DNA from: Rossellomorea aquimaris
GTDB taxonomy: Bacteria > Bacillota > Bacilli > Bacillales > Bacillaceae_B
DNA length: 64,000 bases
Direction of reading: 5' to 3'
Assembly: GCF_035590735.1 (NCBI RefSeq)
Contig: NZ_CP141595.1
Span: 2,451,001 to 2,515,000 of the forward strand
Part shown: positions 1 through 8,272 of the stretch, one piece after another
Position numbering within the stretch: the first letter of the stretch is position 1
Layout: each line of letters begins with the position of its first letter
Position numbers and translations under genes: made by a program
Notes under the pieces: generated by a model
What the model was told of the DNA's origin: nothing
What the model saw: only the letters and a program-made list of their open reading frames with translations
The model's database searches: none

Positions 1-390
1 CGCCAGAATATCTGCGAGACCTCCATACTGAGCGGATCGATACATGTGTGACGTGTACGCATATGCCGTAGGAGCAGGTTTAAATTGCTGTTTTTCTTCT
101 TCCGTAATCCCCAAACGGTTTGAGAAGTTTTCATGAAGTGAAAGCTCAGCTTCATTTGTCCCCACAGCGTGTGCTGCCATTCTCGATGTGGTATGTAAGT
201 CTGTTGCTTTGGCTGCCCCAAGTGCCTGCACCTTCGAAAAGTGTGAGAGGTAATAGGCATCCTGGAGAATGTAGTATCTGAAATTATCAAGAGGGAGGGT
301 TCCATCACCGATTCCTTTAACGAAAGGATGATTGAAACTCGCTTCCCAAATTTCCTTCACTTCATTTCTTAAGTACGTTGTAAATGACAT
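1..390 (-). CDS. tenA: Thiaminase II / aminopyrimidine aminohydrolase TenA, 3' part cut by window edge
   Basis: The reading frame opens at ATG 390 on the reverse strand and is still open at base 1, giving the first 130 residues. The protein starts MSFTTYLRNEVKEIW and contains the helical TenA signatures HPFVKGIGDGTLP and FRYYILQDAYYL. TenA hydrolyses 4-amino-5-aminomethyl-2-methylpyrimidine (and thiamin) to feed HMP into thiamin salvage in the cytoplasm. The catalytic cysteine lies beyond the window and cannot be checked. The gene follows a TPP riboswitch and a terminator-like hairpin, so it is almost certainly repressed by thiamin pyrophosphate, and it may head a thiamin operon to the left. 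Confidence 0.93.
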   Translation of the reverse strand, partial: MSFTTYLRNEVKEIWEASFNHPFVKGIGDGTLPLDNFRYYILQDAYYLSHFSKVQALGAAKATDLHTTSRMAAHAVGTNEAELSLHENFSNRLGITEEEKQQFKPAPTAYAYTSHMYRSAQYGGLADILA

Positions 391-430
391 AGTATCTTTC
401 TCCTTTTCCAGACGACCCGAAATGGGTAAC

Positions 431-475
431 AAAAAAGCCACTTTCATTATGCATACCGCATACAGAAAGTGGCTT
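431..475 (-). terminator. Intrinsic terminator, expression platform of the TPP riboswitch
   Basis: On the reverse strand, GCCACTTTC and GAAAGTGGC form a 9-bp stem followed by a run of T. It lies between the riboswitch aptamer and the tenA start, where a TPP-controlled attenuator is expected. Confidence 0.8.
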
Positions 476-516
476 GAGATCAGTTTGATAGAATTCGATT
501 CTATGTGACCGTCAAA

Positions 517-611
517 CACCACTTCCCTACGCTGGTCTCAACCAGATCAGGTTCAAAGGGTCTTAAAGTCACACTTTAATCTCAGCCTTTTAGAAGGCAC
601 CCCTAGTGGAT
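517..611 (-). promoter_or_regulatory. TPP (THI-element) riboswitch
   Basis: Read on the reverse strand, the segment has the conserved THI-box blocks in order: GGGGTGCC, GCTGAGA, ACCCTTTGAACCTGATCTGG and CAGCGTAGGGAAGTGG. These form the pyrimidine- and pyrophosphate-binding arms of the thiamin pyrophosphate aptamer. A terminator hairpin and the thiamin salvage gene tenA follow, so transcription termination on TPP binding is the likely mode. Confidence 0.96.
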
Positions 612-639
612 CGTCCTATGAAATTTTGTATTCGATGCT

Positions 640-667
640 ATCGTACCACGATTCTTTTACTTGTCAA
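640..667 (-). promoter_or_regulatory. SigA-type promoter of the riboswitch-tenA transcript
   Basis: The reverse strand has TTGACA (667-662), a 16-bp spacer and TACGAT (645-640), just upstream of the riboswitch. The start site would fall near 633. Confidence 0.65.
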
Positions 668-863
668 CACCAAAAAGAAAATATTTCATCATTTCACATT
701 TGTCCTTTCCATACAAAACCAATCATAGCAAAGGATACCCCCTTTATAAATTTAAATGAAATTCTTTTTAGAATAAGACTCTTGTAAAGCAAAATTAAAT
801 GTCTGCTACAAGCGTATGAATATACAATCAATAGATTAATTTTTTACAAACACTACAATAAAA

Positions 864-900
864 GTAGGGACGGACCTCCATGTTGGAGGTCCGTCCCTAC
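864..900. terminator. Perfect 17-bp hairpin terminator of desKR, GGGACGGACC repeat family
   Basis: Bases 864-880 and 884-900 are perfect complements with a 3-nt loop (TGT). On the reverse strand the stem is followed by TTTTATTG, fitting termination after desR. The core GGGACGGACC recurs in hairpins near 6650 and 55600. Confidence 0.85.
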
Positions 901-903
901 CCA

Positions 904-1503
904 TCATTTAAACCATCCTTTTTCTTTTGATTGAGTGATGGCTTCGATTCGATTTTTAACTTCAAGCTTGTCGAGTATGGTTGAGATGTAGTTTCGGACG
1001 GTACCCGTTTTGAGGCTGAGTTCATCGGCAATCTCCTTTGTGTTCTTCCCGTCAGCAACCAGCTCCAACACTTCTTTTTCACGGTCTGTAAGGGGGTTCT
1101 CTTCACTATACACATCGTCCATGAGCTCAGGTGCATAAATACGTTTACCCTCCATCACAAGTCGAATTGAGTACGCCAGTTCTTCACTTGGGCTGTCCTT
1201 TAACAAATAACCCTTCACTCCACCTTTTAATGCACGCTGGAAATAACCGGACCTGGCAAAGGTTGTCAGGATAATCACTTTGCAATTTTCTCCTTTTAAT
1301 TCCTCTGCTGCTTCAAGACCGGTCTTTTTAGGCATTTCAATATCCATGATACAAATATCCGGCTGCAGCTCGTGGACGAGGACAATGGCTTCTTCTCCAT
1401 TGCCCGCCTTTCCAACCACTTCCATATCATCCTCTAAACTAAGTAACGAGCCTAAGGCACCTAATAGCATTCGTTGGTCTTCTGCAATAACAATTCGAAT
1501 CAT
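904..1503 (-). CDS. desR: DesR-type response regulator (NarL/LuxR family)
   Basis: 199 residues with an N-terminal receiver domain (acidic pocket E8-D9, phospho-acceptor Asp54 in CIMDIEMP) and a C-terminal LuxR-type helix-turn-helix (TDREKEVLELVADGKNTKEI). The sequence is nearly collinear with B. subtilis DesR, including LLGALGSLL and the C-terminal KEKGWFK. In B. subtilis, phosphorylated DesR activates the des gene for the Delta5 lipid desaturase on cold shock. The ATG overlaps the desK stop by 4 bp (ATGA), so the two are translationally coupled. A strong hairpin terminator follows directly. Confidence 0.93.
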   Translation of the reverse strand: MIRIVIAEDQRMLLGALGSLLSLEDDMEVVGKAGNGEEAIVLVHELQPDICIMDIEMPKKTGLEAAEELKGENCKVIILTTFARSGYFQRALKGGVKGYLLKDSPSEELAYSIRLVMEGKRIYAPELMDDVYSEENPLTDREKEVLELVADGKNTKEIADELSLKTGTVRNYISTILDKLEVKNRIEAITQSKEKGWFK

Positions 1504-2642
1504 TCCATTCCCTCCCTGTCTGTTTGCTTGATTACTTTCGGCACTCTCATAATCAAAGTGGTCCCATTCCCGGAAATAACGTCCAAACTCCCATTTACAA
1601 ATTCTAACCGTTCTCTCATCCCGATTAACCCGCTGCCTTTAGACAGTGTGTAATCTTCCTCGATTCCCATACCATCATCCTTCACTATGATGGTCATCTC
1701 TTTATCAGACTCTTCAATTGTTAGCTCACAGTGCGACGCCTTACTGTGTTTAACAACATTCGTCACGGCTTCCTTCAGGCACATGCTCAAGATATTTTCC
1801 AGAAAGAGTGATGCTTGGGGAAGCATGACCTCATCATCCATCACGAAATCAATTTCCGCTGCCTTTAATAGCTGTTTGATCCGGACGATTTCGTCTTTTA
1901 GTCGAATGCCCCTCATCTGGGATACCATTGTCCTTACTTCACTTAAAGCCGTTCGTGCCGTTTGCTGTACATCCTTTAATTCGCTTCTGGCCTGCTCTGG
2001 ATCTTTGTACACCAATTTTCTGGCAAGGTCACTTTTCAGGCCGATAAGAGAAAGCTTTTGACCCAATGTATCATGTAGATCCCGGGCAATCCTCTGGCGT
2101 TCTTCCTGCTTGACCAAGTCTGAAATACGTTTATTCGCATCTTCCAACTGATCTTCGAGCTGCACCTGTTTATTTCGATTATAAATATTAAACGGCAACA
2201 GAATGACGCTTATCCAAATGATCAGAATAAAAGGAAATTGAGATAAAAATAATTCATCCTGTATAACAAAATTATAATTGATTGATGCCGTCGTTAATAC
2301 CAGGTGGATAATATATAGGGTTAAAAACGCCACCCGGTTTTTTATATTCCCATTATAGTAGGCAATGTAAAAAGCAAAATAGATAAAATTAAATTGAATG
2401 GTCATGGTAATGGATATTGCGATTAAAATCGATGTCCATAAATAAACCGGCCAATCCTTTGAAATAAAAGCAAATCGTAAAGATATAAAGAACATGATGG
2501 TCAAGGAAATCCCTACAACAATTTCAATTGTAGAGGAGGACTGAAAGATAAAATAAAATGGCAGGATGCTGATGATGCTCCATATGTAAGGGGAAATTCC
2601 TGATCCTTTTTGAATATTGATTAACTTTTTCGGCATTTGCAC
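1500..2642 (-). CDS. desK: DesK-type membrane-fluidity sensor histidine kinase
   Basis: 380 residues. The first ~150 hold about five membrane segments with no sizeable extracellular domain. A linker coiled coil (QLEDQLEDANKRISDLVKQE) leads into HisKA_3 (RIARDLHDTLGQKLSLIG, phospho-His190) and a HATPase domain with GSGLIGMRERL. This matches B. subtilis DesK, which senses membrane thickness and order and controls DesR. The start taken is GTG at 2642 behind GAGG about 10 nt upstream; ATG two codons in is possible. In B. subtilis the desaturase gene des is adjacent, but none is next to the pair here, so the target must lie elsewhere. Confidence 0.92.
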   Translation of the reverse strand: MQMPKKLINIQKGSGISPYIWSIISILPFYFIFQSSSTIEIVVGISLTIMFFISLRFAFISKDWPVYLWTSILIAISITMTIQFNFIYFAFYIAYYNGNIKNRVAFLTLYIIHLVLTTASINYNFVIQDELFLSQFPFILIIWISVILLPFNIYNRNKQVQLEDQLEDANKRISDLVKQEERQRIARDLHDTLGQKLSLIGLKSDLARKLVYKDPEQARSELKDVQQTARTALSEVRTMVSQMRGIRLKDEIVRIKQLLKAAEIDFVMDDEVMLPQASLFLENILSMCLKEAVTNVVKHSKASHCELTIEESDKEMTIIVKDDGMGIEEDYTLSKGSGLIGMRERLEFVNGSLDVISGNGTTLIMRVPKVIKQTDREGME

Positions 2643-2776
2643 AATAAAATTACCTCATTTACTTTCAGTTTTTTAACTATGTAACCTATAGTATGACATA
2701 AATTATACCAATTTTCATACAAACGGTTTAAGAACGTATAGACAAGAAAATCGTATAAAATACTCCATAAAAAATA

Positions 2777-2974
2777 CTAATATTTCCGATTTTGAATCGC
2801 TTTTTGCTTCTGCATGATCTCATAGGATTTATGGATGATATCTGTTAACACATCACCTTTGTAAACTCTTCCAATTTTCGTGTTTTGCTGATAGTATTCA
2901 ACGATTTCATCCAATTTCTTTGATGTTTCCTTATCAACCCTTACATTAAGTTGCATTCTTCCTTGATCTGACAA
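2777..2974 (-). CDS. Small ribbon-helix-helix DNA-binding protein, probable autoregulator
   Basis: 65 residues starting at TTG 2974 behind GGAGGG with 6-nt spacing. The segment MQLNVRVDKETSKKLDEIVEYYQ has the beta-strand-then-amphipathic-helix pattern of ribbon-helix-helix (MetJ/Arc-like) proteins, and the second helix (GDVLTDIIHKSYEIMQKQK) completes the fold. I do not recognise an orthologue with known function. Immediately upstream lies an unusual palindrome with direct repeats (2995-3047), so the protein probably binds its own promoter as a dimer or tetramer. No toxin-like partner is adjacent, which argues against an antitoxin. Confidence 0.7.
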   Translation of the reverse strand: MSDQGRMQLNVRVDKETSKKLDEIVEYYQQNTKIGRVYKGDVLTDIIHKSYEIMQKQKAIQNRKY

Positions 2975-2994
2975 GATTCGCCCTCCTTCTATAT

Positions 2995-3047
2995 CACTTT
3001 GTTAGTAACTGCTAGCACTTTGTTATCACTAGTATAACAAACGCTAG
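2995..3047. promoter_or_regulatory. Operator-like palindrome and direct repeats upstream of the RHH gene
   Basis: CACTTTGTTA occurs at 2995-3004 and again at 3016-3025, exactly 21 bp (two helical turns) apart. An inverted copy (TAACAAACG) lies at 3035-3043. GCTAGC flanks the inner palindrome at both ends (3011-3016 and 3042-3047). The layout suits cooperative binding of ribbon-helix-helix dimers, presumably the product of the adjacent gene. Confidence 0.6.
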
Positions 3048-3092
3048 CAATTATATATACAGGAAAATGACCTTAAGAAACTTGATTCACTT

Positions 3093-3128
3093 TGAAAAAG
3101 CCCGAGCGTAAATCCGCCCAGGCTTTCC
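3093..3128 (-). terminator. Terminator of the cyanophycinase-like gene
   Basis: On the reverse strand AAGCCTGGGCG and CGCTCGGGCTT pair around a 6-nt loop, with T-rich sequence after the stem, 9 bp beyond the stop codon. Confidence 0.8.
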
Positions 3129-3136
3129 GTTCAATT

Positions 3137-5668
3137 CTATTTGTTTACAATCGATATCTTCACCGGTACGATATCCATATTCACATTGAGATATGAATAA
3201 TCATCTTTGTTTCCATCTTTATAACCCCAAAAGCCTTCCGTTTGATCTTCTTTTTTGAAAGTCAGTTCGAATCCTTCATCTTCAGAAAAACTATAACTCT
3301 TTACTTCATCCTCTCCAAAGTTATCAAGAAGGCTATAGCTTAAATAGTTTGCAAGCGAAGGATGCGGCGTTAAGACTCCTGAATGGGGTACAGTTTTATA
3401 TTCGTAGTATTCATAGTCTTTTGTTGAAACCTTATGATCACTGATCGTATATTCCTTTGTATTTAAATTTAATTGATCACCTGAGGTAATCCATGATAAA
3501 TGTACATTTTTATAAGTATGAGATGATTGTGAGAGATCTGACTGACTCAAATCTACTACTGAAACACCGCCTCTACCTTTTACTTCAATGGTTTTCGCTT
3601 CGTTATCCACTATCATCGCCGTATCTTCATCGATCCCATAGGAGAATTCATTTTCATCTCCATGTTCAGCAGTGGTTGCAATTAAACGTCCCAATCGTGC
3701 TTTTTTATCAAAGTGCTGATCTACGATACCGTACGGGAAGAATCCTAATCCCTTTTCAAGATATCCAGGACCGCCTTCTTGTTGAGACATGCCGTCATAC
3801 GTATCAGTGAAGCCTTTTGATAAAGTGTCATAGCTTCCACCACCTGCGATCATCACATCGCTCATGATTGCTGCACCTGCACTAGTACCGCCAAGAACGG
3901 CTCCAGTACGATAGATCTCCCAAATATTTTCAAGAGCCAGTGATTGAGATCCATCTTCGTTTATCAATGTTTGGGTGATATCTGTTTGATCTCCACCTAC
4001 AAACCAAATGGCATCATACTTCAATATACTTTCTGCTATATCTGGATTATTTTTATTATTCATCCATTTAGACTCATCTTCATCTGTCCCTTTAAAGTCA
4101 TGATTTGATAGAGGAAGAATATCAATATTTTCTTGAGGTACACCGAATGATGACAAATCCTCTTTAAATGCATGTGAAGACTTTAAACTGGAACTTGCAG
4201 CAGGGATAATCCCTATCCTTCCATTTTCCCCGGCCAGATTGATAAATTCGCTATACACTTCTTCATTACTACTGCCTAAAGCTCCTCCAACGATCACAAG
4301 GCTGCCTTTTATTTCAGGATCAAAAGAACTTTCAGGTACTTCTAATGATGATGTATTAAAATCATGTGAAAGCTGATCTTTCTTATTAAAATGGACAGAT
4401 ACAGGTGTAACATTCATTTTCACGTGCAATAGGGAGTAAGAGTCTTTTTGACCATCCTGGTAACCCCAATACCCTTTTGTTTCATCTGTTTGCTTGAACT
4501 CCAGCTCAAAACCATTTCCATCACCATCGTAAATATAACTGGAAATCTCACTTACAGCCTCATTGTCCACCATTGAATACGACAGGTAATGTGGTAAGGT
4601 TCCATAGGATGATAGAACTCCGGTAGCCGGTAGAGGTCTAAAGTTATAATATTCATAGTCTTTTGTTTCAACCTTATCCTCGCTTATGTTAAATTCATTC
4701 GTTTTCAACTCGAGCACATCTCCAGGTGAAATATAACTAAGATCAATATTCTTTATTTCTTTTCCTGTTAAAGTGGTTTGAGATACATCCACCACCGTAA
4801 TTTTACTTCTGCCTAATACTGAAATCGTCTGTTTTTCATTGTTTACCACCATCGCTGTATCTTCATCAATTCCATAGGCAAAATGGTTTTTATTCGTTTC
4901 GTAGCGTATGGCTGCAGCCGCTAGTCTACCTAGACGTGATCTCTCATTAAAATGTTGATCCACAATTCCCCATTGAAAGAATCCAAGCCCTTTTTGAATA
5001 TAGACAGGTGCATATTCTTTATCCGGATTCGATACATCTTCAGTTATAAACTCTTGACGAAGCCCTCCTAAACTATCACCGCCTGTAATCATCACATCAC
5101 TCATGATGGCCGCTCCGGCACTTGTCCCACCAAGAACAGCTCCTTTGCGGTAAACCTTCCAAATCTCATCTAAAGCTTTCGTGTTTTTTCCATTGTCCTT
5201 AACTAATGTGTCTGTAATCTTAAGTTGATCTCCACCGACAAACCAAATGCCTGTCAGCCTCTTGATTTTTTTTGTCATTTCTTTCTTTTGAGCGTTATCT
5301 TTCCATTCGCTTTCGTCTTCTTCTGTCCCTGAGAAATCATGAGCTGATAGAGGAAGAATTTCAATAGCTGATTCTGCTACACCATAGGAAATCAAATCTT
5401 CTTTAAATTGATTTGATGACTTCAAAGAACCTGAAGCAGATGGAATGATACCTATTTTCGCTTTCTTTTTACCACCTGATAGTTTAATGAATTCTTCGTA
5501 AACAGCCGAGTTGCTGCTGCCTAAAGCTCCTCCGACAATCAATAGATTCCCTTTGATGCTGTTTTCGTTTTTCTTGGCAAATGTACTGGAAGTTGCCAAG
5601 CTGCTTATAACTGCCAATACAGTTATAAAAATGAGTAGTTTCTTCGCTTTACCCCAATAACCATTCAT
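3137..5668 (-). CDS. Secreted tandem-duplicated cyanophycinase-like protein (peptidase S51)
   Basis: About 843 residues, taking ATG 5668 (best spacing from GGGAG; the in-frame ATG at 5674 is too close). A signal peptide (KKLLIFITVLAVISSLATSS, then TFAKK) is followed by two homologous ~410-residue halves. Each has GNLLIVGGALGSSN or GSLVIVGGALGSSN, WFVGGDQ, the nucleophile elbow LGGTSAGAA (Ser183 and Ser596), VDQHF, and GIDEDTAM. These are marks of family S51 serine peptidases such as cyanophycinase, which cleaves beta-Asp-Arg dipeptides from cyanophycin. Both halves keep the catalytic serine and histidine, so both may be active. Each half also carries a C-terminal domain repeating YLSYS and GYWGYQDG/GFWGYKDG. 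The true extracellular substrate is unknown. Confidence 0.87.
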   Translation of the reverse strand: MNGYWGKAKKLLIFITVLAVISSLATSSTFAKKNENSIKGNLLIVGGALGSSNSAVYEEFIKLSGGKKKAKIGIIPSASGSLKSSNQFKEDLISYGVAESAIEILPLSAHDFSGTEEDESEWKDNAQKKEMTKKIKRLTGIWFVGGDQLKITDTLVKDNGKNTKALDEIWKVYRKGAVLGGTSAGAAIMSDVMITGGDSLGGLRQEFITEDVSNPDKEYAPVYIQKGLGFFQWGIVDQHFNERSRLGRLAAAAIRYETNKNHFAYGIDEDTAMVVNNEKQTISVLGRSKITVVDVSQTTLTGKEIKNIDLSYISPGDVLELKTNEFNISEDKVETKDYEYYNFRPLPATGVLSSYGTLPHYLSYSMVDNEAVSEISSYIYDGDGNGFELEFKQTDETKGYWGYQDGQKDSYSLLHVKMNVTPVSVHFNKKDQLSHDFNTSSLEVPESSFDPEIKGSLVIVGGALGSSNEEVYSEFINLAGENGRIGIIPAASSSLKSSHAFKEDLSSFGVPQENIDILPLSNHDFKGTDEDESKWMNNKNNPDIAESILKYDAIWFVGGDQTDITQTLINEDGSQSLALENIWEIYRTGAVLGGTSAGAAIMSDVMIAGGGSYDTLSKGFTDTYDGMSQQEGGPGYLEKGLGFFPYGIVDQHFDKKARLGRLIATTAEHGDENEFSYGIDEDTAMIVDNEAKTIEVKGRGGVSVVDLSQSDLSQSSHTYKNVHLSWITSGDQLNLNTKEYTISDHKVSTKDYEYYEYKTVPHSGVLTPHPSLANYLSYSLLDNFGEDEVKSYSFSEDEGFELTFKKEDQTEGFWGYKDGNKDDYSYLNVNMDIVPVKISIVNK

Positions 5669-5814
5669 CAACATTTCTCCCTTCTATTAATCTATTTTCA
5701 ATTAATTATTATGCAATTTCCATGCCAACTCCGAAGTCTCTGAATTATCAGTCATTTAAGATGGAAAGGGTTAAAATTGGATGTTTATGGTGAGGTTATA
5801 AAAGAACCAATAAC

Positions 5815-5852
5815 AAAAAAACTCTACATTCGTTTGGTTTCGAATGTAGAGG
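5815..5852 (-). terminator. Terminator of the DUF6509-like gene
   Basis: CTCTACATTCG and CGAATGTAGAG form a perfect 11-bp stem; on the reverse strand it is followed by seven T. Confidence 0.88.
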
Positions 5853-5867
5853 TGCAGCTTATATCGA

Positions 5868-6149
5868 TTACCCGATATTTTCCTCGCAATATGAATGAAG
5901 GAGACTTTCTTCCTCTTCTTCTAATTCAAAGTCAAGATACGTCTCAGTGTTTCTTTCTACAATGGTCGACTGTACGATCCTGGAACCGTTCTCGTCTCGA
6001 ACAAAAATGACTTTTATGTAAATACCCTGTTCTCTGTAAAGCTCATCATCCTCGGGTACTTCAATATCAAGAATAACTTCATATCGATCTCCATTTAGTA
6101 TACCGGTAGGATCTTTCAATTCCTCGGCACTATGACTGGTAATGTTCAT
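5868..6149 (-). CDS. Small conserved acidic protein, DUF6509-like
   Basis: 93 residues with ATG at 6149 behind AAGGAAG. The sequence (MNITSHSAEELKDPTGILNGD, then EVILDIEVPEDDELY and ETYLDFELEEEEE) matches my memory of the Bacillaceae DUF6509 family, a small soluble protein of unknown role. It is very acidic, has no signal peptide and no membrane segment. It is monocistronic, with its own strong terminator. Confidence 0.7.
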   Translation of the reverse strand: MNITSHSAEELKDPTGILNGDRYEVILDIEVPEDDELYREQGIYIKVIFVRDENGSRIVQSTIVERNTETYLDFELEEEEESLLHSYCEENIG

Positions 6150-6322
6150 TTATCTAACTTCCTTTCAATGTGAAACAAGTTTCTTTCATCATCTTATTAT
6201 ACACCTAAACCGGCGGATTTTAAAAACGTATTACTCTTATCGGCCTGATAAGTAAATGAATGGGCTTGCTTCCCAAACTTCGATATAATAGAAACAGAGA
6301 CGAAGTTTAAGGAGAGAATGCA

Positions 6323-6631
6323 ATGAATTCTAAAGAGATGCAAGAAAAAATCATTGAAAATTATCAAAAGGACGAGCATATGATGATTCTTGTGTTTGCG
6401 CAATGGTGTGTGAATCACGACCTTGACCCTGCAACCCTTTATCAGAAAGCCTACCCCAATCAAGGGGAAAATCCCGCATTATTGCAAGGAATTGACTTAA
6501 CGGTCCCCAAAGAGGAGTCTGAAGAAATTCCCGACACTACTTTACTGGGTGTCCTCTCCCTATTTGGAAATGGCGACTTGGCTCATGTCGTCACAGAAGA
6601 AATCAGCAAGCGCCCTGGTAATAAGGGATAA
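6323..6631 (+). CDS. Hypothetical small soluble protein
   Basis: 102 residues starting at ATG 6323 with a clear AAGGAG 6-9 nt upstream. The N-terminal part is helical and rich in charged residues (MNSKEMQEKIIENYQKDEHM), and the rest is acidic. I do not recognise a family. No signal peptide, membrane helix or metal motif is seen. It ends just before a 20-bp hairpin that also serves the convergent cdsA-like gene. Confidence 0.7.
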   Translation: MNSKEMQEKIIENYQKDEHMMILVFAQWCVNHDLDPATLYQKAYPNQGENPALLQGIDLTVPKEESEEIPDTTLLGVLSLFGNGDLAHVVTEEISKRPGNKG

Positions 6632-6679
6632 TGGTAAGAGGGACGGACCTTTACAAGGTCCGTCCCTCTTACCATTTTC
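6631..6679. terminator. Bidirectional 20-bp hairpin terminator, GGGACGGACC repeat family
   Basis: ATGGTAAGAGGGACGGACCT pairs perfectly with its complement ending near 6675 around a TTACA-type loop, followed by TTTTC on the forward strand. It sits between convergent genes and shares its core with the hairpins at 864-900 and 55594-55639. Confidence 0.85.
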
Positions 6680-7592
6680 ACATGAAATCAAAGTAGTAAC
6701 GAATGATGTGAAAGAATATGGGGGATGTGTAGGCTAAACTGTCGACACGATTGAGGTAACTTTCTTTTAATGAAGCAAATTTTTCTTGATCACCGATCAG
6801 GAGATCACGTTTCAACACAGAAATCGTCAAGCTTCCTACGAAACCAGTGACGCTGATAATCAAGCCAGATAGGATTCCGAATTTCATATCGAGGGGAGTT
6901 AAATAAGGATAAATAAAATAAGATACGCACGTCGTCACCAACACAGCCGCCAAAAAGCCTTCCCATGTAATGGCTGGATTAGAGGTTGGTACTACCCTAC
7001 GCTTTCCGATGTATATCGATACAACAAACTGAACAATATCACTCACCTGGGTCAGCACAACTAAAAAAAGCACTAGATTCGCACCACTTATTGGATTAGC
7101 AACCTGATAATAAGCAAGGTGACTTAACCCGAAAACCATCAGCATCAGACCCCATTGTGTCGAGCTGACAGAGCGAAGGAACCCCAAAGTCCCTTTGCCC
7201 AATAATCGAGGCAGAGGTAATAACAAAAACACATAAACTGGAATAAACACAATGAACATCCCATACCATCCAATATAAATCCAATAAAACTGAATGGGGA
7301 TTGATAAGTAAGCCCACAAGAAAATCCTTCGATCCGCTTTTCTCGTTTGCATCATAGAAAAGTACTCTTTAAGAGAAAAAAAGCAGAGGATCATCAAGGA
7401 GAACATGGATACGATCGGATTAAACAAGGTAGCCAAACAAAAGACAACAAACATCCCCCACCAGGTTTTAACCCGTAACGAAATTCGAGAGAAATCTTTA
7501 CCTCTTTGCTTACTCTTAATCTGTAAAAATAGGACGGTCACTACGACCAAACCGATAAAAATAACAAATAAAGTCCATATGGTCGATTCCAT
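6678..7592 (-). CDS. Phosphatidate cytidylyltransferase-like integral membrane protein (CdsA family)
   Basis: About 304 residues, taking the third of three consecutive ATGs (7592) because AAGGGGG then has 6-nt spacing. Roughly eight hydrophobic segments span the protein. The C-terminal region has the CTP-transferase signature: GSLTISVLKRDLLIGD followed by ESYLNRVDSL, with the Lys-Arg-Asp and final Asp found in CDP-diglyceride synthases. Such enzymes make CDP-diacylglycerol from phosphatidate and CTP. This is a YnbB-like paralogue rather than the essential cdsA of the frr-uppS cluster, so its exact lipid substrate is uncertain. It converges on the previous gene, sharing a terminator. Confidence 0.8.
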   Translation of the reverse strand: MESTIWTLFVIFIGLVVVTVLFLQIKSKQRGKDFSRISLRVKTWWGMFVVFCLATLFNPIVSMFSLMILCFFSLKEYFSMMQTRKADRRIFLWAYLSIPIQFYWIYIGWYGMFIVFIPVYVFLLLPLPRLLGKGTLGFLRSVSSTQWGLMLMVFGLSHLAYYQVANPISGANLVLFLVVLTQVSDIVQFVVSIYIGKRRVVPTSNPAITWEGFLAAVLVTTCVSYFIYPYLTPLDMKFGILSGLIISVTGFVGSLTISVLKRDLLIGDQEKFASLKESYLNRVDSLAYTSPIFFHIIRYYFDFM

Positions 7593-7688
7593 CATCATCC
7601 CCCTTAAAATGACTATATTTCAAACGATAAAAATACTGTATAATTAAGCATATGGGAAAATCTACTACTTTAAAAGAGGGAATGAGAA

Positions 7689-8243
7689 ATGCAAAGTAAT
7701 TATATTTATATTTTACTGACAGACACGGGAACTCTTTTTACCAAATCCATCAAGAAATATACAAAAGCACCTTACAACCATGCCTCAATCTCCTTTGACC
7801 GGGACTTAAACGAACTATACAGCTTCGGGCGTAAACATCCAAACAACCCCATTAGTGGAGGATTTGTTAAAGAGGATATATTTCATGGAACCTACAGCAA
7901 ATATCCCAATACCACATGTGTAATTTATCAATTAGAAGTAACGGAACGAGATATTGTAAAAATGAGGCGGCTTTTAAATGTGTTTAAGAGGAGTCGCACG
8001 AAATTTCTCTATAATTTATTAGGGGTTTTCGGGGTATCATTGAATGAACCTGTAGAATTCAGTAACTCGTACTTTTGTTCTCAATTTGTGGCAGAGATAC
8101 TTCAACGCTCAGGAATCAAATTGTGGAATAAACTCCCTGCTTTAATTACGCCAGAAGATTTCAGAAATCACCAACATTTGAAGCTGGTGTATGAAGGTAT
8201 ATTAATTAACTACGAACCAATCAAACGAAAAAAAGCAAAATAA
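7689..8243 (+). CDS. Permuted NlpC/P60-like papain-fold protein
   Basis: 184 residues. The pattern APYNHASISF near residue 36 and NSYFCSQFVAEIL near residue 120 places a His before the Cys, the order of circularly permuted papain-fold (YiiX/LRAT-like) hydrolases. The catalytic pair would be His in YNHAS and Cys in YFCSQ. There is no clear signal peptide, so it is probably cytosolic or phage-derived in origin. The substrate (amide or thioester bond) cannot be assigned. A GA-rich RBS precedes ATG 7689. Confidence 0.65.
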   Translation: MQSNYIYILLTDTGTLFTKSIKKYTKAPYNHASISFDRDLNELYSFGRKHPNNPISGGFVKEDIFHGTYSKYPNTTCVIYQLEVTERDIVKMRRLLNVFKRSRTKFLYNLLGVFGVSLNEPVEFSNSYFCSQFVAEILQRSGIKLWNKLPALITPEDFRNHQHLKLVYEGILINYEPIKRKKAK

Positions 8244-8272
8244 TCCCCCTCGATTTCGAGGAGGATACTTCT

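Noticed and set aside
5777..6010. Forward-strand 77-residue frame
   Set aside because: It crosses the hairpin terminator at 5815-5852 and overlaps the well-supported reverse-strand gene at 5868; no RBS.
6549..6737. 62-residue forward frame running through the hairpin at 6631-6679
   Set aside because: It spans a 20-bp terminator stem and overlaps the preceding gene out of frame.
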